DNA of 64,000 nt. Origin: Dactylis glomerata. Its lineage: Eukaryota > Streptophyta > Magnoliopsida > Poales > Poaceae. Below, piece after piece: positions 1 through 11,806 of this stretch. The position numbers were made by a program, and so were the translations under genes. The notes beneath the pieces were generated by a model. That model was not told where the DNA came from. It was given only the letters and a program-made list of their open reading frames with translations, and searched no databases. The stretch is taken from the NCBI GenBank assembly GCA_007115705.1, contig QXEO01000247.1, positions 10,048,253-10,112,252 on the forward strand, read 5' to 3'. Positions within the stretch are counted from its first letter, which is position 1; every line of letters begins with the position of its first letter.

Positions 1-10
1 TTCTGAAAGG

Positions 11-17
11 CTATAAG
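11..17 (+). promoter_or_regulatory. possible TATA box of the GDSL gene
   Basis: CTATAAG lies about 85 bases before the ATG at 96, a plausible spacing for a short 5' leader. Only 95 bases of upstream sequence are in the window, so nothing else of the promoter can be judged. Confidence 0.3.
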
Positions 18-95
18 TCCGGATGCATTTTCAGCTCCAGAGGATCAGAGAAGCACAAAGTTGCAAACGTTTTTTCTGGTCAACGTAAGTTAGCA

Positions 96-2398
96 ATGGC
101 GACCAAGGCAGTGGTGTCCGTGCTTTTCTTCCTCACCCTTGCCCGGCATGGGTCCTCCTCCCAGAGCTACAATGCAATATACAACTTCGGCGACTCCATC
201 TCCGACACCGGCAACCTCTGCACGGGCGGCTGCCCGTCATGGCTCACAAACGGCCAGCCGCCGTACGGCAACACCTACTTCGGCCGCCCGACCGGACGCT
301 GCTCCGACGGCCGCGTCTTCGTCGATTTTCTAGGTAAGTATATGTACCATCGGCGCACATATCACATCAAATGTCAGGTATACGGTGTATATGATCTCGT
401 ACATACATTTGCAGCTGAGTTCTTCGGTTTGCCTCTGCTCCCGCCGTCTAAGTCAAACGGCACCGATTTCAAGAATGGCGCGAACATGGCCATCATCGGC
501 GCCACCACCATGAACTTGGACTTCTTCCAGTCTCACGGCCTCGGCAGCAGCATCTGGAACAACGGCCCCCTGGACACCCAAATCCAGTGGTTCCAGCAGC
601 TCATACCTTCCATCTGCGGCAGCGCCACCGGTGACTGTGAGTGCTTGCTTCCCGTCTTCAATTCACCGGCCGATCTTGATCATGGCATACAAAATTTTGA
701 AGGAATGTGCCTAATTGCGGCGTCTGTAGATTGCAAGAGGTACCTGAACGGCTCGCTGTTCATCGTGGGCGAGTTCGGTGGCAACGACTACAACGCCCCG
801 ATCTTCGGCGGCAAGGGCCTCGACGAGGTCACCAGCTACGTGCCGCAGATCGTCGACAAGATCACCAGTGGCGTAGAGGTACAGTTCCCGAAAACTTCAG
901 AGCAAACGTATAGATGCGAAGCTGAGATGAACGTGCACGCGCGCTCGAAACGCAGACACTCATCGGGCTGGGCGCGGTGGAGGTGGTGGTGCCGGGCGTG
1001 CTGCCGATCGGGTGCTTTCCGCTGTACCTGACGCTGTACGGGAGCTCCAACCAGAGCTACTACGACGGGGACGGCTGCCTCAAGCGCTTCAACGACCTGT
1101 CCAGCTACCACAACCAGCTGCTCCGGCGGGGGATCTGCGACCTGCAGAGAAAGCACGCCGGCGTCAGGCTCATGTACGGCGACTTCTACTCCCAGGTCAC
1201 CGAGATGGTCCGCTCTCCGGTGAGCTTCGGTAAGCACATGCTCGATCACGGCGTCGCTCCTGCTTCACACAGTTAACCTCTCTTTATCTTGGCAAGCATT
1301 AGCAAGAATCGCAAGCGGTAAAAATAAGCACCGGCTGCCTCCTGCTGCGAGTAGATCAACACGAAGACGTCAGTGCATACTATCCGCCTTGTCACAGGCC
1401 GTGGCAATGCTCACGTCCGTATCTCTGCATCTTGTTTTGGCTTCACGCTTGCAAGTGTAGAGCAAGATGTACATGTCCTGCACATTGTACGCCTCTCTGC
1501 CCAGATATGTACACGGAGTGTACAGTTGTAAACCACAGTCCAGCAGAAAAGAGGCAGAAAAAGACACCACCAAGTTTTGTAGCTGTAGGGAATTTTCCCA
1601 TCTCCTATCGGCGCAAACCAGAGCTGCAAGCGGCTGCAATGACGTGGTCGGATTTATCCAAAACGGATCACTTGACGCCTTCTGCGTCGGCAGGTGGAGG
1701 TAAGTCTAAAACATTCAAGATGGGCCGCGGCTCTGTTGGAATATGCCCACGGATCGATCATATCAAACTAGACGAATATATCACTTGACGCGAGGAGAAG
1801 CGATGGTGCAGAGAGTAGTGTTAGGAGACGATGCATGGCGTGGGGAGATGGTTTAGACGTTATTGTCACAAGCCGACGCCTCTGACGGTGCCATGCTATG
1901 ACAGCCGGCAGAAACTGGAGATTGGAGTTCTGTAGCATGTCATTGTAGGCTAATCTTCGTTAGATCGTGATCGTATCTGCTGGGTCCAAACTTTTTTTCT
2001 TCGCCAAAAAATGACAAAAATAATTTTTAGTTTGAGACAACCTTGCAATATTTTTGGAAAAAAGGTCCAAAACTATTTTCAGTTTGAAGCAATTTTGCAA
2101 TAGATTCTTCACCGATTGTAAATATATTTATATTTTGCAATGTTCTCCAGGATTGAAATACGGCTTGAATGTTTGTTGCGGCGCGCGTGGGGAAGGATTG
2201 TACAACTACAACAACCAGGCGAGGTGTGGCATGTCCGGCTCTAGTGCCTGCGAGGACCCTGATAACTACTTGAACTGGGATGGCATTCACTTAACCGAGG
2301 CTGCCTACCGTTCGATCGCGTATGGGTGGCTCACGGGGCCCTACTGCACCCCTCCATTCTGCAATGACCTAATGATGAGTACCTGTAATGGTCAATAG
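96..2398 (+). CDS. GDSL esterase/lipase, secreted, five exons
   Basis: Plant SGNH hydrolases of this kind hydrolyse ester bonds of acyl or acetyl substrates in the secretory path or cell wall; the substrate cannot be read from sequence. Exons are 96-333, 415-636, 730-878, 956-1229 and 2151-2398. All introns are GT-AG, and the join gives 1,131 nt, a 376-aa protein, normal for the family. Residues 1-21 look like a signal peptide. Family blocks are intact: FGDSISDTGN with nucleophile Ser34, GEFGGNDYNA with oxyanion Asn172, GVLPIGCFP, and DGIHLTEAAY with Asp338 and His341. Intron 1 (81 nt) keeps the frame open and introns 2 and 3 are short, so naive translation gives a misleading 311-aa protein. 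Intron 4 is 921 nt. The third-exon acceptor (TGTAG at 725-729) is the least certain join. Confidence 0.93.
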
Positions 2399-2948
2399 AA
2401 ATGTCGTAACACTGATAGGGATGTTATCAATGAAATAACGGTGGGGAATGATGCTTCTACCGAAATAGGAGTTTGAATTCAGTGCAAACAAATAATTGTG
2501 CGGTGATAGTAGAACAATGGATATGTGTGCGTAAATGCATAATTGGATTTCTTTACCTTGAAAGTAGACTCATGGTTATCACCTTGATACTGTTGATGGT
2601 GTTGTTATTAGTGTAGTTTTGCTTATGTGGTGTTGATGTTGTTCTCGGTGTTGCTATTATTGTGGTATCGTTTTTTGTTGTCGTTGTGTCGAGCTTTGGA
2701 ATGTGTCGGTGTCCTAGCGTTGCTACACGTTGCATGGTTTTCGGGTCTAATTTTCCTAATAAACCGAGTCATTTTCTTCTTGTATCAATGAAATGCAGAC
2801 TTCTTTTCTTAATAACGATCTGGTCTCGCCATCATTCTTTCTTCGCATCAAAAAGCTATATGTGAAGCCCAAGAAAAATCACTAGTATCAATCAAATCAT
2901 GTTCCTATAAGCTCTTCTATTAATCGAACTTTGTGTCTTCTGAACTTG
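2399..2948. other. GDSL gene 3' flank, nothing recognised
   Basis: The gene ends at a TAG at 2396-2398. The following 550 bases include a TG/TTG-rich stretch near 2590-2700 and no coding signal or known repeat that I can identify. It presumably holds the 3' UTR; no clear polyadenylation signal stands out. Confidence 0.5.
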
Positions 2949-3133
2949 AATATTCTAGGCGTTAATGCAAATCTGAGAAATGGCAGTTAGTTACAACAAA
3001 ATTGAGGAGAGCAAATCCTCTATCGCTTGTTTGCAGGAAACAAAAAAAATGATATGAGTTTTGTAAAAATCTTTGCTCCCGACGATTGGAAAAATATGCT
3101 TTCTTCCCCTCTGACAGCGCCTCTGATGGTATA
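2949..3133 (+). pseudogene. LINE ORF2 endonuclease fragment (N-terminal part)
   Basis: Translation with a few in-frame stops reads like the start of a plant L1-type apurinic endonuclease: an N-L-G-V-N-A segment, then SSIACLQETKK, FVKIFAP and SPSDSASDG, matching the usual CLQETK and FLPSDGASGG blocks. The frame continues as I-V-W-A-S-N across the D LTR into 22209, so this is the left half of a LINE split by that LTR. It is decayed and not functional. Confidence 0.75.
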
Positions 3134-3891
3134 TGAAAGGACACGGATATCGCCTAGAGGGGGTGAATAGGCGATTTAAAACTTTACTAGTATCTTGACA
3201 AATGCAGAATAAAACTAACGTTTAATTTGCCAAGCAAATAAAACCTAGATAAACTAGGCTCACCTATGTGCACCAACAACTTATGCTAAACAAGATAAGC
3301 AACTATGTGATAGCAAAATATATAAGACTTCAAGCACGATGGCTATTGATACGTCCATTTTGCATCACTATTTTATATCATAATTTACTGTTATTCGTTG
3401 ATACATTTCATATTTAGAGATGATACTTATGTTATTTCTTCTATTTTGCATGTTTGATAATTATTGGAGAATTAACTGTTAGAGTCAGAATTCTGCTGGA
3501 AAAAGGACTGTCAAGATACAATAATTCTGAAGATCAGCAATTCTCGGAAAATACCCAGAAGTTCCTATTTTGCCAGAAGACGGAAGTAGCCAGAAGGAGA
3601 TGCTGAGGTGAGCCACGAGGAGCCCACACCACCCCCAGGTGCGGGCCAGCCCTGGTCACGCCGCCAGGTGGTGTGGCTGCCCTAGCCCACCTCTGCAAGT
3701 GCCCCTTCGTGTATATCATCTTCCCGAAAACCTAAGACTGGGGGAAGGATCGCAGAAATACTCCGCCGCTACTGCGGGGCAGAAAACACACAGAGAGAAA
3801 GCTCTCCGACAGGCAGAAATCTGCCAGGGAAATTCCTTCCCGGAGGGGGGAAATCATCGCCATCGTCATCGTTATCGAGCTGGGCCTCATC

Positions 3892-3943
3892 GGGATCATC
3901 ATCATCATCACCAGCACCTTCATCACCATCATCACCACGCCGT
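3892..3943 (+). repeat. CAT/CAC-rich low-complexity tract
   Basis: Runs of ATC, CATCAC and CATCATCAC inside LTR A make His-rich translations in one frame. This is simple sequence, not a gene. Confidence 0.7.
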
Positions 3944-4818
3944 CCCGCTGTAACATCTTGGGGTGAATCTTGTCTAGTTCATAGGGGAAACTTTCTCGGT
4001 GTTAATTACTACTTGTAGTTGATGCTATTGAGTGAAACCATTGAATTAAGGTTTATGTCCAGATTGTTATTCATCATTATTTCACCTCTGATCATGATCC
4101 ATATGATATCTTGTGAGTAGTTTGTTTAGTTCTTGAGGACATGGGAGAAGTCAAGATGATAGTAGTGGAATTATGTTGAGTAATATTTAATGGTTTGATA
4201 TTTATGTTGTGGTGCTATTCTACTAGTGGTGTCATGTGAACGTCAAGTACATGATACTTCAGCTCTAAGGGCCTAGTGGAATGCATTGTGTATTTGGCTA
4301 CTAATTGTGGGGTTGTCGGAGCGACAGAAACCTAAACCCCCATTAGGAAACTAGTGCACCAGGGAGTGTAGGATCTTAGAGTTTAATATTGTGGTTAGAT
4401 TTATCTTAATTACTTTCTTGTAGTTGCGGATGCTTGCAAGGGGTATAATCACAAGTTTGTATTAGTCCAAGTTGGGGAAGTGCATTAGCATAGGTTCACC
4501 CCCATAGCACTTATCAAACCAATGAAGATTAATCAACTGTATGAAGTGAAAGCACTTGACGAAATTCCCGTGTGTCCTCAGGAACGTTTGGTAATCATCA
4601 GTAACACAACCGGCTTGTCCTTTGCTCTAGAAAGGATTGGGCCACTCGCTGCAATTATTATAACTATCTTTTATTTACTCATACTTTATTTGTCTGCATT
4701 ATTAAATACCCCCAAAACCCGTTTGCTAGTATTTACAGTGATTCCTTGATCAAAACTGCTTGTCAACACCTTCTGCTCCTCGTTGGGTTTGACACTCTTA
4801 TTTATCGAAAGTACTACG

Positions 4819-4823
4819 ATACA
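4819..4823. other. target-site duplication of B (left copy)
   Basis: ATACA here is repeated at 11781-11785, immediately outside the two LTRs of element B. Confidence 0.9.
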
Positions 4824-6448
4824 TGCTACTCGTGTGATGGCGCCAGAAAAGAGCTGTGGCGTTTAGTTGATGTGGGAGCAGTATGTCCTTGTGCGTGGTG
4901 ATGACCAGCCCGTTGGGAACCCCAAGAGGAAGGTATGATGAGTGTAGCGGCTAGTTTTCCCTCAGTTAAGAAACCAAGGTTTATCGATCAGGAGAAGAGA
5001 GACGATGACGACTGAAGGTGTTTGTGGAACCTGCACACACACAAACAAATACTTTGTCCCCAACTTGCGATGAGGTTGTCAATCTCACCGGTTTGCTTGA
5101 AACAAAGGTTATGAGTGTATCGAGTGGAAAACAGTAGTAATATGCGAGTAAAATAAACAATGCGGGAAAAGTAAACAGGTGATTGCAATATGATTAAAAT
5201 AGGACCGGGGTCCACAGTTCACTAGTGGTGTCTCTCCATAGATAAAATAACATGCTGGGTAAACAAATTACAGTTGGGCAATTGATAGAATAAAGATAAC
5301 GTGATATGTCAAGAAGATCACTATGAGATTTACTCTGGGCATTACAACAAAATACATAGACCGCCATCCAACTGCATCTATGACTAATAATCCACTCCCG
5401 GGGATATCAATCCGAACACCCCAGTAGTATTAAGTTGCGAACAACAGATAATTGCATTAAGCAAAGTGTGTAATGTAAACAAAGCATATGCCCTTGAGCA
5501 TATGAATGTTGTTTTCTCCCTAGTAGCAACAGCACATCTACCACCTTAGAGGTTTCTGTCACTCCCCCAGGTGAAATAGAGGCATGAACCCACTATCGAG
5601 CATAAATACCCCCTCTTGGAGTCACTAGCAACTACTCGGCCAAGATAGCTACTAACAACGGAGAGCATGCAAGATCATAAACAACATAGAGATAACAAAA
5701 GATATAATTCAGTACAGCAACTTAATCATAAACACCAATATTCATCGGATCCCAACAAACCAACATCATAGAATTACATAACGGTGATCTCAATCATGTA
5801 GGGCAGCTCATGAGATCTAAACATGAAGCACATGGTGGAGAAGACAACCATCTAGCTACTGCTATGGACCCATAGTCCAAGGTAGACTACTCACTCATCG
5901 CTCCGGAGGCAAGCATGGCGATGAAGAAGACCTTCGGTGGCGATTCCCCTCTCCGGCAGGGTGCCAGGAAGAGCTTCTGGACCCTCCCGATCTTCGGGTC
6001 GACGGTGGCGGCGGATCGCGATGTATTCTGGAAAACTGATCGGGCCTTTAGGTTTTTCTCGTCGGGGGGTACTTATAGGCGAAAGGGCGATGTCAGAGGG
6101 GGTCCCACGCCCCCTCACACGTGGCTGGCACGGCCAGGCCCCTGGCCGCGCCGCCTGTGTGTGTGGGGCCCACGTGGCCCTACTCCTTCTCTCCTTCGGA
6201 TGTCTAGAAGCTTCCAGGTAAAATATGACTTCAGGAACTTGTTTCGTCCAATTCCAAGAATATTTCCTGTGTATCACTTCTGAAACACAAAAACAGCAGA
6301 AAACAGGAAACTGGCACTGTGGCACTTCGTTAATAGGTTAGTTCAGGAAAATTTATAAAAGTACCACTAAGTGTAACGAAACAATAGGCAAATGGTGTAA
6401 AAACAAGCATGGAGCATCAAAAATTATAGATACGTTTGAGACGTATCA
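4824..6448 (-). repeat. 3' LTR of B
   Basis: 1,625 bp, begins TGCTACTCG and ends GACGTATCA on the plus strand. On the minus strand a TATAAGTACCCC box and CG-rich leader lie near 6055-6080. Open frames of about 94-144 codons in both directions near 5891-6325 are by-products of GC-rich LTR sequence. Confidence 0.9.
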
Positions 6449-6463
6449 AGCATCCCCAAGCTT
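6449..6463 (-). other. polypurine tract of B
   Basis: On the minus strand AAGCTTGGGGATGCT abuts the LTR start TGATACG. The same tract precedes the 3' LTR of C. Confidence 0.75.
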
Positions 6464-9383
6464 AACTCCTGCTCGTCCTCGAGTAGGTAAGTGATAACAA
6501 AAGAATAATTTTTGAGGTGATATGCACCTACACAACTTGATCATATATGTAAGCATTGGTGAGCTGGGATCAATAGAACTTAAAACATGGGCATGAAAGA
6601 TATAATCATGACAATAAGAAACTTAGCAACCATGTTGTAAACATGCAAATGAACACAAACAAAAGATCATGATAATGAAACAATGAAAGTCAAACGTGTG
6701 TTCAAATCATAAGGAAAAACATACAAATGGTTTTCAGCTTGTCCTTCAAAGAGAGCAAAACATAAATGCATAGGACACCTCAAAGTTTAAGAGGGCGACT
6801 AGATACAAATAATTTAAGAACAAGTGAAACCAACAATATGAGTCAATCAATGAGCCTTGGGACAATGCATATCACACTAAGAATGACAACTATGCTCTCT
6901 TAATGGTGCATAAAGAAAGAAGGTGGTGACTCAACATAAAAGTAAAAGAAAGGCCCTTCGCAGAGGGAAGCAGTGATTGCAAGTTTTATAACCTTCAAAA
7001 ATTATGGTACTTACCGGCTTTGAGCTCTCATTGCCCCCATCATAAGCATCTTGAATGGTTAAAGTTAATGCGAGAACAATTATGATGCATATGCTTAACA
7101 AATCATAAGTTGAAAACCTCGTGTCCCGTGAATACGAGTACCCAAACCATGCTAATTTACTTAGAGTCCCAAGCAAGGCTCTTGTCATTGTAAGTATATG
7201 CATATCATTGAGAACCGCCAATAGGGTACCTCCGTGCCCGATGACATGGAACAAGCCCACACCAAAATGACAGGACAAGCAGACAATGAACACCTCGACA
7301 TCTCTTTTATTTGCTATATTGTTTAGCTTTTTATTGTGAGATGCGTCGTCGAATGTTCACCATGGGTATGCTGCAAATTTCCACCATGAATTATGCATGG
7401 CTTAGATTGGCGGCCCGGCGTTTCCCTAACACATAGAAAAACTCCATGATCCTCACAAGATTCCCAATTCATTTCACACAGCGGGTATCCATAAACAAAA
7501 GATCACGATATCAACTCAAAAAGAAGTGCAATGTTGAAAGCTTGCCCCATGACAGCATGGCTGGGCTAGAATCCAACTTACAACTTGCAAGCATAACAAC
7601 TCAGCATAAAAGACCACAATGTCAAATTTTTAAGAACAGGAAAAAGTAAAGTGTGCCTTCCGGTTCGTGAGAGCTTTACTGACCGAATTTCGCATAACAC
7701 TGGTAAGAGTTTAATTTGAAGAGAATATAAAAGCAAGTCAAATTTACTTGGAATAGCAAATTGCTAGTAGGTATGTATGGTGGACACTTTGAAAAACTTT
7801 GGCTTTTAGGAGTTGGATGTACGAGTAGAGCTCATACTCAGTACAAGGCGAGGGCTAGCAAAAGACTGGGAGCGACCAACTAAGAGAGCAATAATGGCCA
7901 TAATCATGCAAAGCGACAAAGCGACATTAAAAGAAGCATACGATGGCATCAAAAGCCAAAAACTAAATGATCATGAAGGCTAATGGCGACTTTGGAAGAG
8001 TCTAACATGTGTGAGCATGCGCCAAGTCAACCCAAATAAAGCATCAAGGAGAAAACCAAAATAATGCTTCCATACAATAAAAACAACGCATGATTTTTTC
8101 AAAGGCTCATTAAGCAATCTCAGTTATTTGAGACAAGTCATGCTACAGCAAAACCACTAAGCATACTATCAAAAAGACATCAAGCATGACATGAAAAAGC
8201 CTAAGCCACAGTCTACACAAGCTCCTTCTTGTACCACTATTTTGCACAAAGCTTTTTCTCTTTTCCAACACCATTTGAAATTTTTATAAACACCTCTTTT
8301 GATGAAAACCAATAAAGATCAGAGGCAAAAAATACACCTTGATGAAAAGATATGACAAGATCTGAACGCATATCAAGGCGAAAACGAAAACCAAAAGCAG
8401 TAGCAGAAAAAGTAGAATGCTCGATTTTGAATAAGAGTGAAAACTAGAGCATTGTTTGCAAATGAAAACGAGTACATCTCCTCCAAAGGAAATTTGTTGG
8501 GGTCCAACCTTTATTGCAGCAAACAAACAAACTAAACAACCTAAGAAAACTAAAACAACTGACGCTCCAAGAAAAACACATAGTGCATGAAGCAATAAAA
8601 ATATAGTGTCTTGAAAGGTGACCTGATTTTTGCCGATGAAGAAGGGGTGCCTCGGGGGCATCCCCAAGCTTTGACGCTTGTACTTCTTGGATATTTCTTG
8701 GGGTGATGCATGGGCATCCCCAAGCTTGAGCTTTTGTCCATTCTTCAACTCATCTCATCATTCTCCAATCCCTACACTTGAAAACTTCCTTCATACAAAA
8801 CTAAACACAATTCTATTAGCAACATTAGTGTAAGCATAAAATATATTCAACCTCTTTTAGCTTCAGGTTTAAACTCAAAACCACCACATATAAAGTATAT
8901 ACTACTGTATCAACTTCCCAAAAAGTTCCATGATCAAAAAGAACTCAAAAGAAAACGATAAAGTGGCAAAAACAAATATTGGCAGAAATCTGTCAAAACT
9001 GGACAGCTGATAATGGACGAATTTTTGAGGGATTTTCCGTTGCTCAAATCAAAAAGTGTTCAACTAAGAAAAGTTTGGATATAACCTGGGGCATATGCAC
9101 AAGAAATCGCAGGTCCAAAAGATAAACAGAGAATTTTTACGAATTTTTACGGTGCAGCACCGAAAACAGTTTCAGGACAGCAATAACCCCAAATCTTTAC
9201 CTCACTCAAATTAGAGGCTTCTCTTGGCACAAAAACGAAATAAAAAAGATAAGGAGCGGTCATTACAGTAGTAATGACTTCCAAGACTCAAATAAAAGAA
9301 AAAGTACTGAAAAGTAAACAATGGGTTATCTCCCAAGAGTGCTTTTCTTTAACGCCTTTGAGCTAGGCGCAGAAAATTGCGAA
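6464..9383 (-). other. non-coding 3' interior of B
   Basis: About 2.9 kb with no sustained frame. It is homologous in reverse to 15690-18600 of element C, for example the CTTGGGGATGCC repeats near 8640-8730. It contains no recognisable pol domain. Confidence 0.8.
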
Positions 9384-9968
9384 TCAAGTAATATCAAGAG
9401 ATGAAGCATTAGGATCCACAGGAACAAAGAAATGAATACTATTCAATTGAGGTTTTGAGTACCCCTTGTAGTCACGCCTTGGTATACTATTTTCATCAAA
9501 AAGATTTTCAGGACAAATCCAACTAAAATTAGTTTCCATGGCATCATGAATTCCTACAAGTTTATAAGATATTGGCATCTTAGAATCTTCATTGGGCGTA
9601 CCAACAACCTTAACAGGCGAGCCAAGCTTATTAAACTTCTTAAAAACTTTCCTAGCCTCAATTGCAACATCTCTAAATTCTGTGCGCAAGGTTTCTAAGA
9701 TAAAAGCTTTCTTTTCGGGATCCTCAATTTCATGAAGCTTAAGGAACATGTATTGCATAGAAGAATTAAGACTAGCAAACCTAGCTTCTAACATGTGGAC
9801 TAAATAAGCAGAAGCAACTTCATAACTAGGCGCAAGCTCAATCCAAGACTTTTCCTCAACTTCCTCATGCATACTAATGTGATTAAAGAACTCCTCAATG
9901 TTTCTATTTCCAATGATTGAACCACTACCTACTGAGAGGTCCTCCATAACAAACTTAGGGAACAACAT
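9384..9968 (-). CDS. uncharacterised 194-aa ORF of element B
   Basis: A clean open frame just downstream of the PBS and leader, where gag would sit in an autonomous relative. The protein is acidic and helical-looking, with segments such as EEVEEKSWIELAPSYEVASA, KAFILETLRTEFRD and SPVKVVGTPNEDSKMPISYK. There is no zinc knuckle, no protease triad and no signal peptide. The last residues, A-S-S-L-D-I-T, match the C-terminus of the protease frame in C (15692), so the two elements share this boundary and the ORF replaces gag-protease in the same slot. From memory, similar hypothetical proteins recur in Triticeae repeats; function unknown. Met at 9968 or a later Met near 9948 could be the start. 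Confidence 0.7.
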   Translation of the reverse strand: MLFPKFVMEDLSVGSGSIIGNRNIEEFFNHISMHEEVEEKSWIELAPSYEVASAYLVHMLEARFASLNSSMQYMFLKLHEIEDPEKKAFILETLRTEFRDVAIEARKVFKKFNKLGSPVKVVGTPNEDSKMPISYKLVGIHDAMETNFSWICPENLFDENSIPRRDYKGYSKPQLNSIHFFVPVDPNASSLDIT

Positions 9969-10128
9969 GATAAACTAAAGTAAAGTAAAAACAACTACCA
10001 AGGATTCTAATTTTTTTGGATTTTTGATAAAAAGCAATGCAGGTAAAATAAAATAAAGTAAAGCAAAACAAATAACAAAGTAAAGAATGTGTGTGCGAAG
10101 AACTCCCCTCGCAGAAGTCTTCTCTCTT

Positions 10129-10144
10129 CCCCGGCAACGGCGCC
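10129..10144 (-). other. primer-binding site of B (tRNA-Asp type)
   Basis: Minus strand TGGCGCCGTTGCCGGG complements the 3' end of plant tRNA-Asp. It is separated by about 11 bases from the 5' LTR end at 10156. Confidence 0.88.
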
Positions 10145-10155
10145 AGAAAAGAAGC

Positions 10156-11780
10156 TGCTACTCGTGTGATGGCGCCAGAAAAGAGTTGTGGCGTTTAGTT
10201 GACGTGGGAGCAGTATGTCCTTGTGCGTGGTGATGACCAGCCCGTTGGGAACCCCAAGAGGAAGGTATGATGAGTGTAGCGGCTAGTTTTCCCTCAGTTA
10301 AGAAACCAAGGTTTATCGATCAGGAGAAGAGAGACGATGACGATTGAAGGTGTTTGTGGAACCTGCACACACACAAACAAATACTTTGTCCCCAACTTGC
10401 GATGAGGTTGTCAATCTCACCGGTTTGCTTGAAACAAAGGTTATGAGTGTATCGAGTGGAAAACAGTAGTAATATGCGAGTAAAATAAACAATGTGGGAA
10501 AAGTAAACAGGTGATTGCAATATGATTAAAATAGGACCGGGGTCCACAGTTCACTAGTGGTGTCTCTCCATAGATAAAATAACATGCTGGGTAAACAAAT
10601 TACAGTTGGGCAATTGATAGAATAAAGATAACGTGATATGTCAAGAAGATCACTATGAGATTTACTCTGGGCATTACAACAAAATACATAGACCGCCATC
10701 CAACTGCATCTATGACTAATAATCCACTCCCGGGGATATCAATCCGAACACCCCAGTAGTATTAAGTTGCGAACAACAGATAATTGCATTAAGCAAAGTG
10801 TGTAATGTAAACAAAGCATATGCCCTTGAGCATATGAATGTTGTTTTCTCCCTAGTAGCAACAGCACATCTACCACCTTAGAGGTTTCTGTCACTCCCCC
10901 AGGTGAAATAGAGGCATGAACCCACTATCGAGCATAAATACCCTCTCTTGGAGTCACTAGCAACTACTCGGCCAAGATAGCTACTAACAACGGAGAGCAT
11001 GCAAGATCATAAACAACATAGAGATAACAAAAGATATAATTCAGTACAGCAACTTAATCATAAACACCAATATTCATCGGATCCCAACAAACCAACATCA
11101 TAGAATTACATAACGGTGATCTCAATCATGTAGGGCAGCTCATGAGATCTAAACATGAAGCACATGGTGGAGAAGACAACCATCTAGCTACTGCTATGGA
11201 CCCATAGTCCAAGGTAGACTACTCACTCATCGCTCCGGAGGCAAGCATGGCGATGAAGAAGACCTCCGGTGGCGATTCCCCTCTCCAGCAGGGTGCCGGG
11301 AAGAGCTTCTGGACCCTCCCGATCTTCGGGTCGACGGTGGCGGCGGATCGCGATGTATTCTGGAAAACTGATCGGGCCTTTAGGTTTTTCTCGTTGGGGG
11401 GTACTTATAGGCGAAAGGGCGATGTCAGAGGGGGTCCCACGCCCCCTCACACGTGGCTGGCGCGGCCAGGCCCCTGGCCGCGCCGCCTTTGTGTGTGGGG
11501 CCCACGTGGCCCTAATCCTTCTCTCCTTCGGATGTCTGGAAGCTTCCGGGTAAAATATGACTTCAGGAACTTGTTTCGTCCAATTCTGAGAATATTTCCT
11601 GTGTATCACTTCTGAAACACAAAAATAGCAGAAAACAGGAAACTGGCACTGTGGCACTTCGTTAATAGGTTAGTTCCGGAAAATGTATAAAAGTACCACT
11701 AAGTGTAACGAAACAATAGGCAAATGGTGTAAAAACAAGCATGTAGCATCAAAAATTATAGATACGTTTGAGACGTATCA
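10156..11780 (-). repeat. 5' LTR of B
   Basis: 1,625 bp, same length as the left LTR. It is followed by target duplication ATACA at 11781-11785. A short partial copy of the LTR edge (GGCGCCAGAAAAGA) occurs on both sides of the boundary. Confidence 0.9.
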
Positions 11781-11806
11781 ATACACCTCCTATACTTGTG
11801 GGTCAT

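Larger units (their letters stand above)
4824..11780 (-). mobile_element. non-autonomous Athila-like Ty3/gypsy element B, 6,957 bp
   Basis: Two 1,625-bp LTRs (4824-6448 and 10156-11780) flank a 3.7-kb interior. The order on the minus strand is 5' LTR, a PBS matching the tRNA-Asp 3' end (10129-10144), a 194-codon frame, a long non-coding part, a polypurine tract (6449-6463) and the 3' LTR. By eye the LTRs differ at about 21 positions (about 98.7% identity). There is no gag, protease, reverse transcriptase or integrase, so it must be moved in trans. It belongs to the same family as C, shown by shared LTR and 3' interior sequence. Confidence 0.92.

Noticed and set aside
3639..3953. His-rich protein from the CAT/CAC tract
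   Set aside because: Simple-sequence translation inside a solo LTR.
5891..6325. 144-codon frame in both LTRs of B
   Set aside because: It lies wholly within LTR sequence covering promoter and leader. No domain is seen, and differences between the two copies are not codon-structured.
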